NCBI RefSeq assembly: GCF_910592395.1
Contig: NC_088308.1
Span: 17,129,501 to 17,189,500, forward strand
Direction of reading: 5' to 3'
Source of the DNA: Lineus longissimus
Taxonomy: Eukaryota; Nemertea; Pilidiophora; Heteronemertea; Lineidae
DNA: 60,000 nt
Made by a program: the position numbers and the translations under genes
Shown: positions 59,824 to 60,000 of the stretch, one piece after another
How positions within the stretch are numbered: position 1 is the first letter of the stretch
Layout of the letters: every line of letters begins with the position of its first letter
Notes under the pieces: model-generated
Database searches by the model: none
Told to the model about the DNA's origin: nothing
The model's input: the letters and a program-made list of their open reading frames with translations, nothing else

Positions 59824-60000
59824 TACAGTAGAACCTCTCTATTAAGGACAACGTTTGGACTGACAAGTGTTGTCCTTAATAGAGCGGTGTCCTGATTAGA
59901 GAGGTCAAATTGAATGGAAAAAAACAACTTGGGACCAAAACTAGTGTCCTTATAGAGAGGTGTCCTCAATAGAGAGGTCTCCGCTAAGGGAGGTTCCACT
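59824..60000 (-). mobile_element. Pogo-like MITE, copy 21, reaches window edge
   Basis: All but the last bases of the inverted end are inside the window. Confidence 0.85.

Noticed and set aside
1-60000. Bacterial, viral or selfish-immunity gene cluster
   Set aside because: All convincing coding sequence is spliced animal genes; no phage, viral replication or defence genes were seen.

Overview
The window is nuclear DNA of an animal, almost certainly a marine invertebrate bilaterian. It holds three conserved multi-exon genes with GT-AG introns, tRNA-derived SINEs, L2/CR1-like LINE tails, very many short inverted-repeat elements (MITEs) and many minisatellites. I cannot name the species. A p105-type NF-kB with a death domain, plus minisatellites seeded at 5' splice sites (I recall these being described in amphioxus), make a cephalochordate a reasonable guess. 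Hemichordates, echinoderms and lophotrochozoans remain possible.

Layout. (1) Positions 399-19861, minus strand: the 5' two-thirds of INTS1 (Integrator complex subunit 1). Thirty-one coding exons give 1391 codons in one continuous frame; the 3' part lies left of the window. (2) 19862-21529: head-to-head intergenic region shared by INTS1 and the next gene, with a perfect palindromic kappaB site and a CLEAR-type E-box. (3) 21530-32680, plus strand: a complete NF-kB p105/p100-type gene. Nineteen coding exons encode 1030 aa: Rel homology domain, NLS, short glycine-rich linker, ankyrin repeats, death domain and a C-terminal DSGxxS degron. Its 3' UTR runs to a poly(A) signal at 34266. (4) 34291-42703: gene-poor DNA made mainly of tandem arrays (135, 61, 110, 43 and 156 bp periods) and transposon debris. 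(5) 43320-59680, minus strand: TECPR1, missing only its N-terminal exons to the right of the window. Twenty exons give 1241 aa with two dysferlin modules, TECPR propeller repeats and a PH region. A small plus-strand ORF (51197-51496, unknown function) is nested in one of its introns.

How the genes relate. INTS1 (RNA 3'-end processing and transcription attenuation) and NF-kB (innate immune transcription factor carrying its own inhibitor) are divergently arranged. NF-kB and TECPR1 (lysosomal damage and ATG5-linked LC3 lipidation) converge. The NF-kB product could regulate itself through the kappaB site in the shared upstream region.

The main non-standard signal is a recurrent class of intronic minisatellites that begin at, or copy across, 5' splice sites in all three genes. 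Two of them duplicate the exon end and the GT donor itself. The second is a pogo-like MITE family with about 21 copies, some within about a dozen bases of splice donors.
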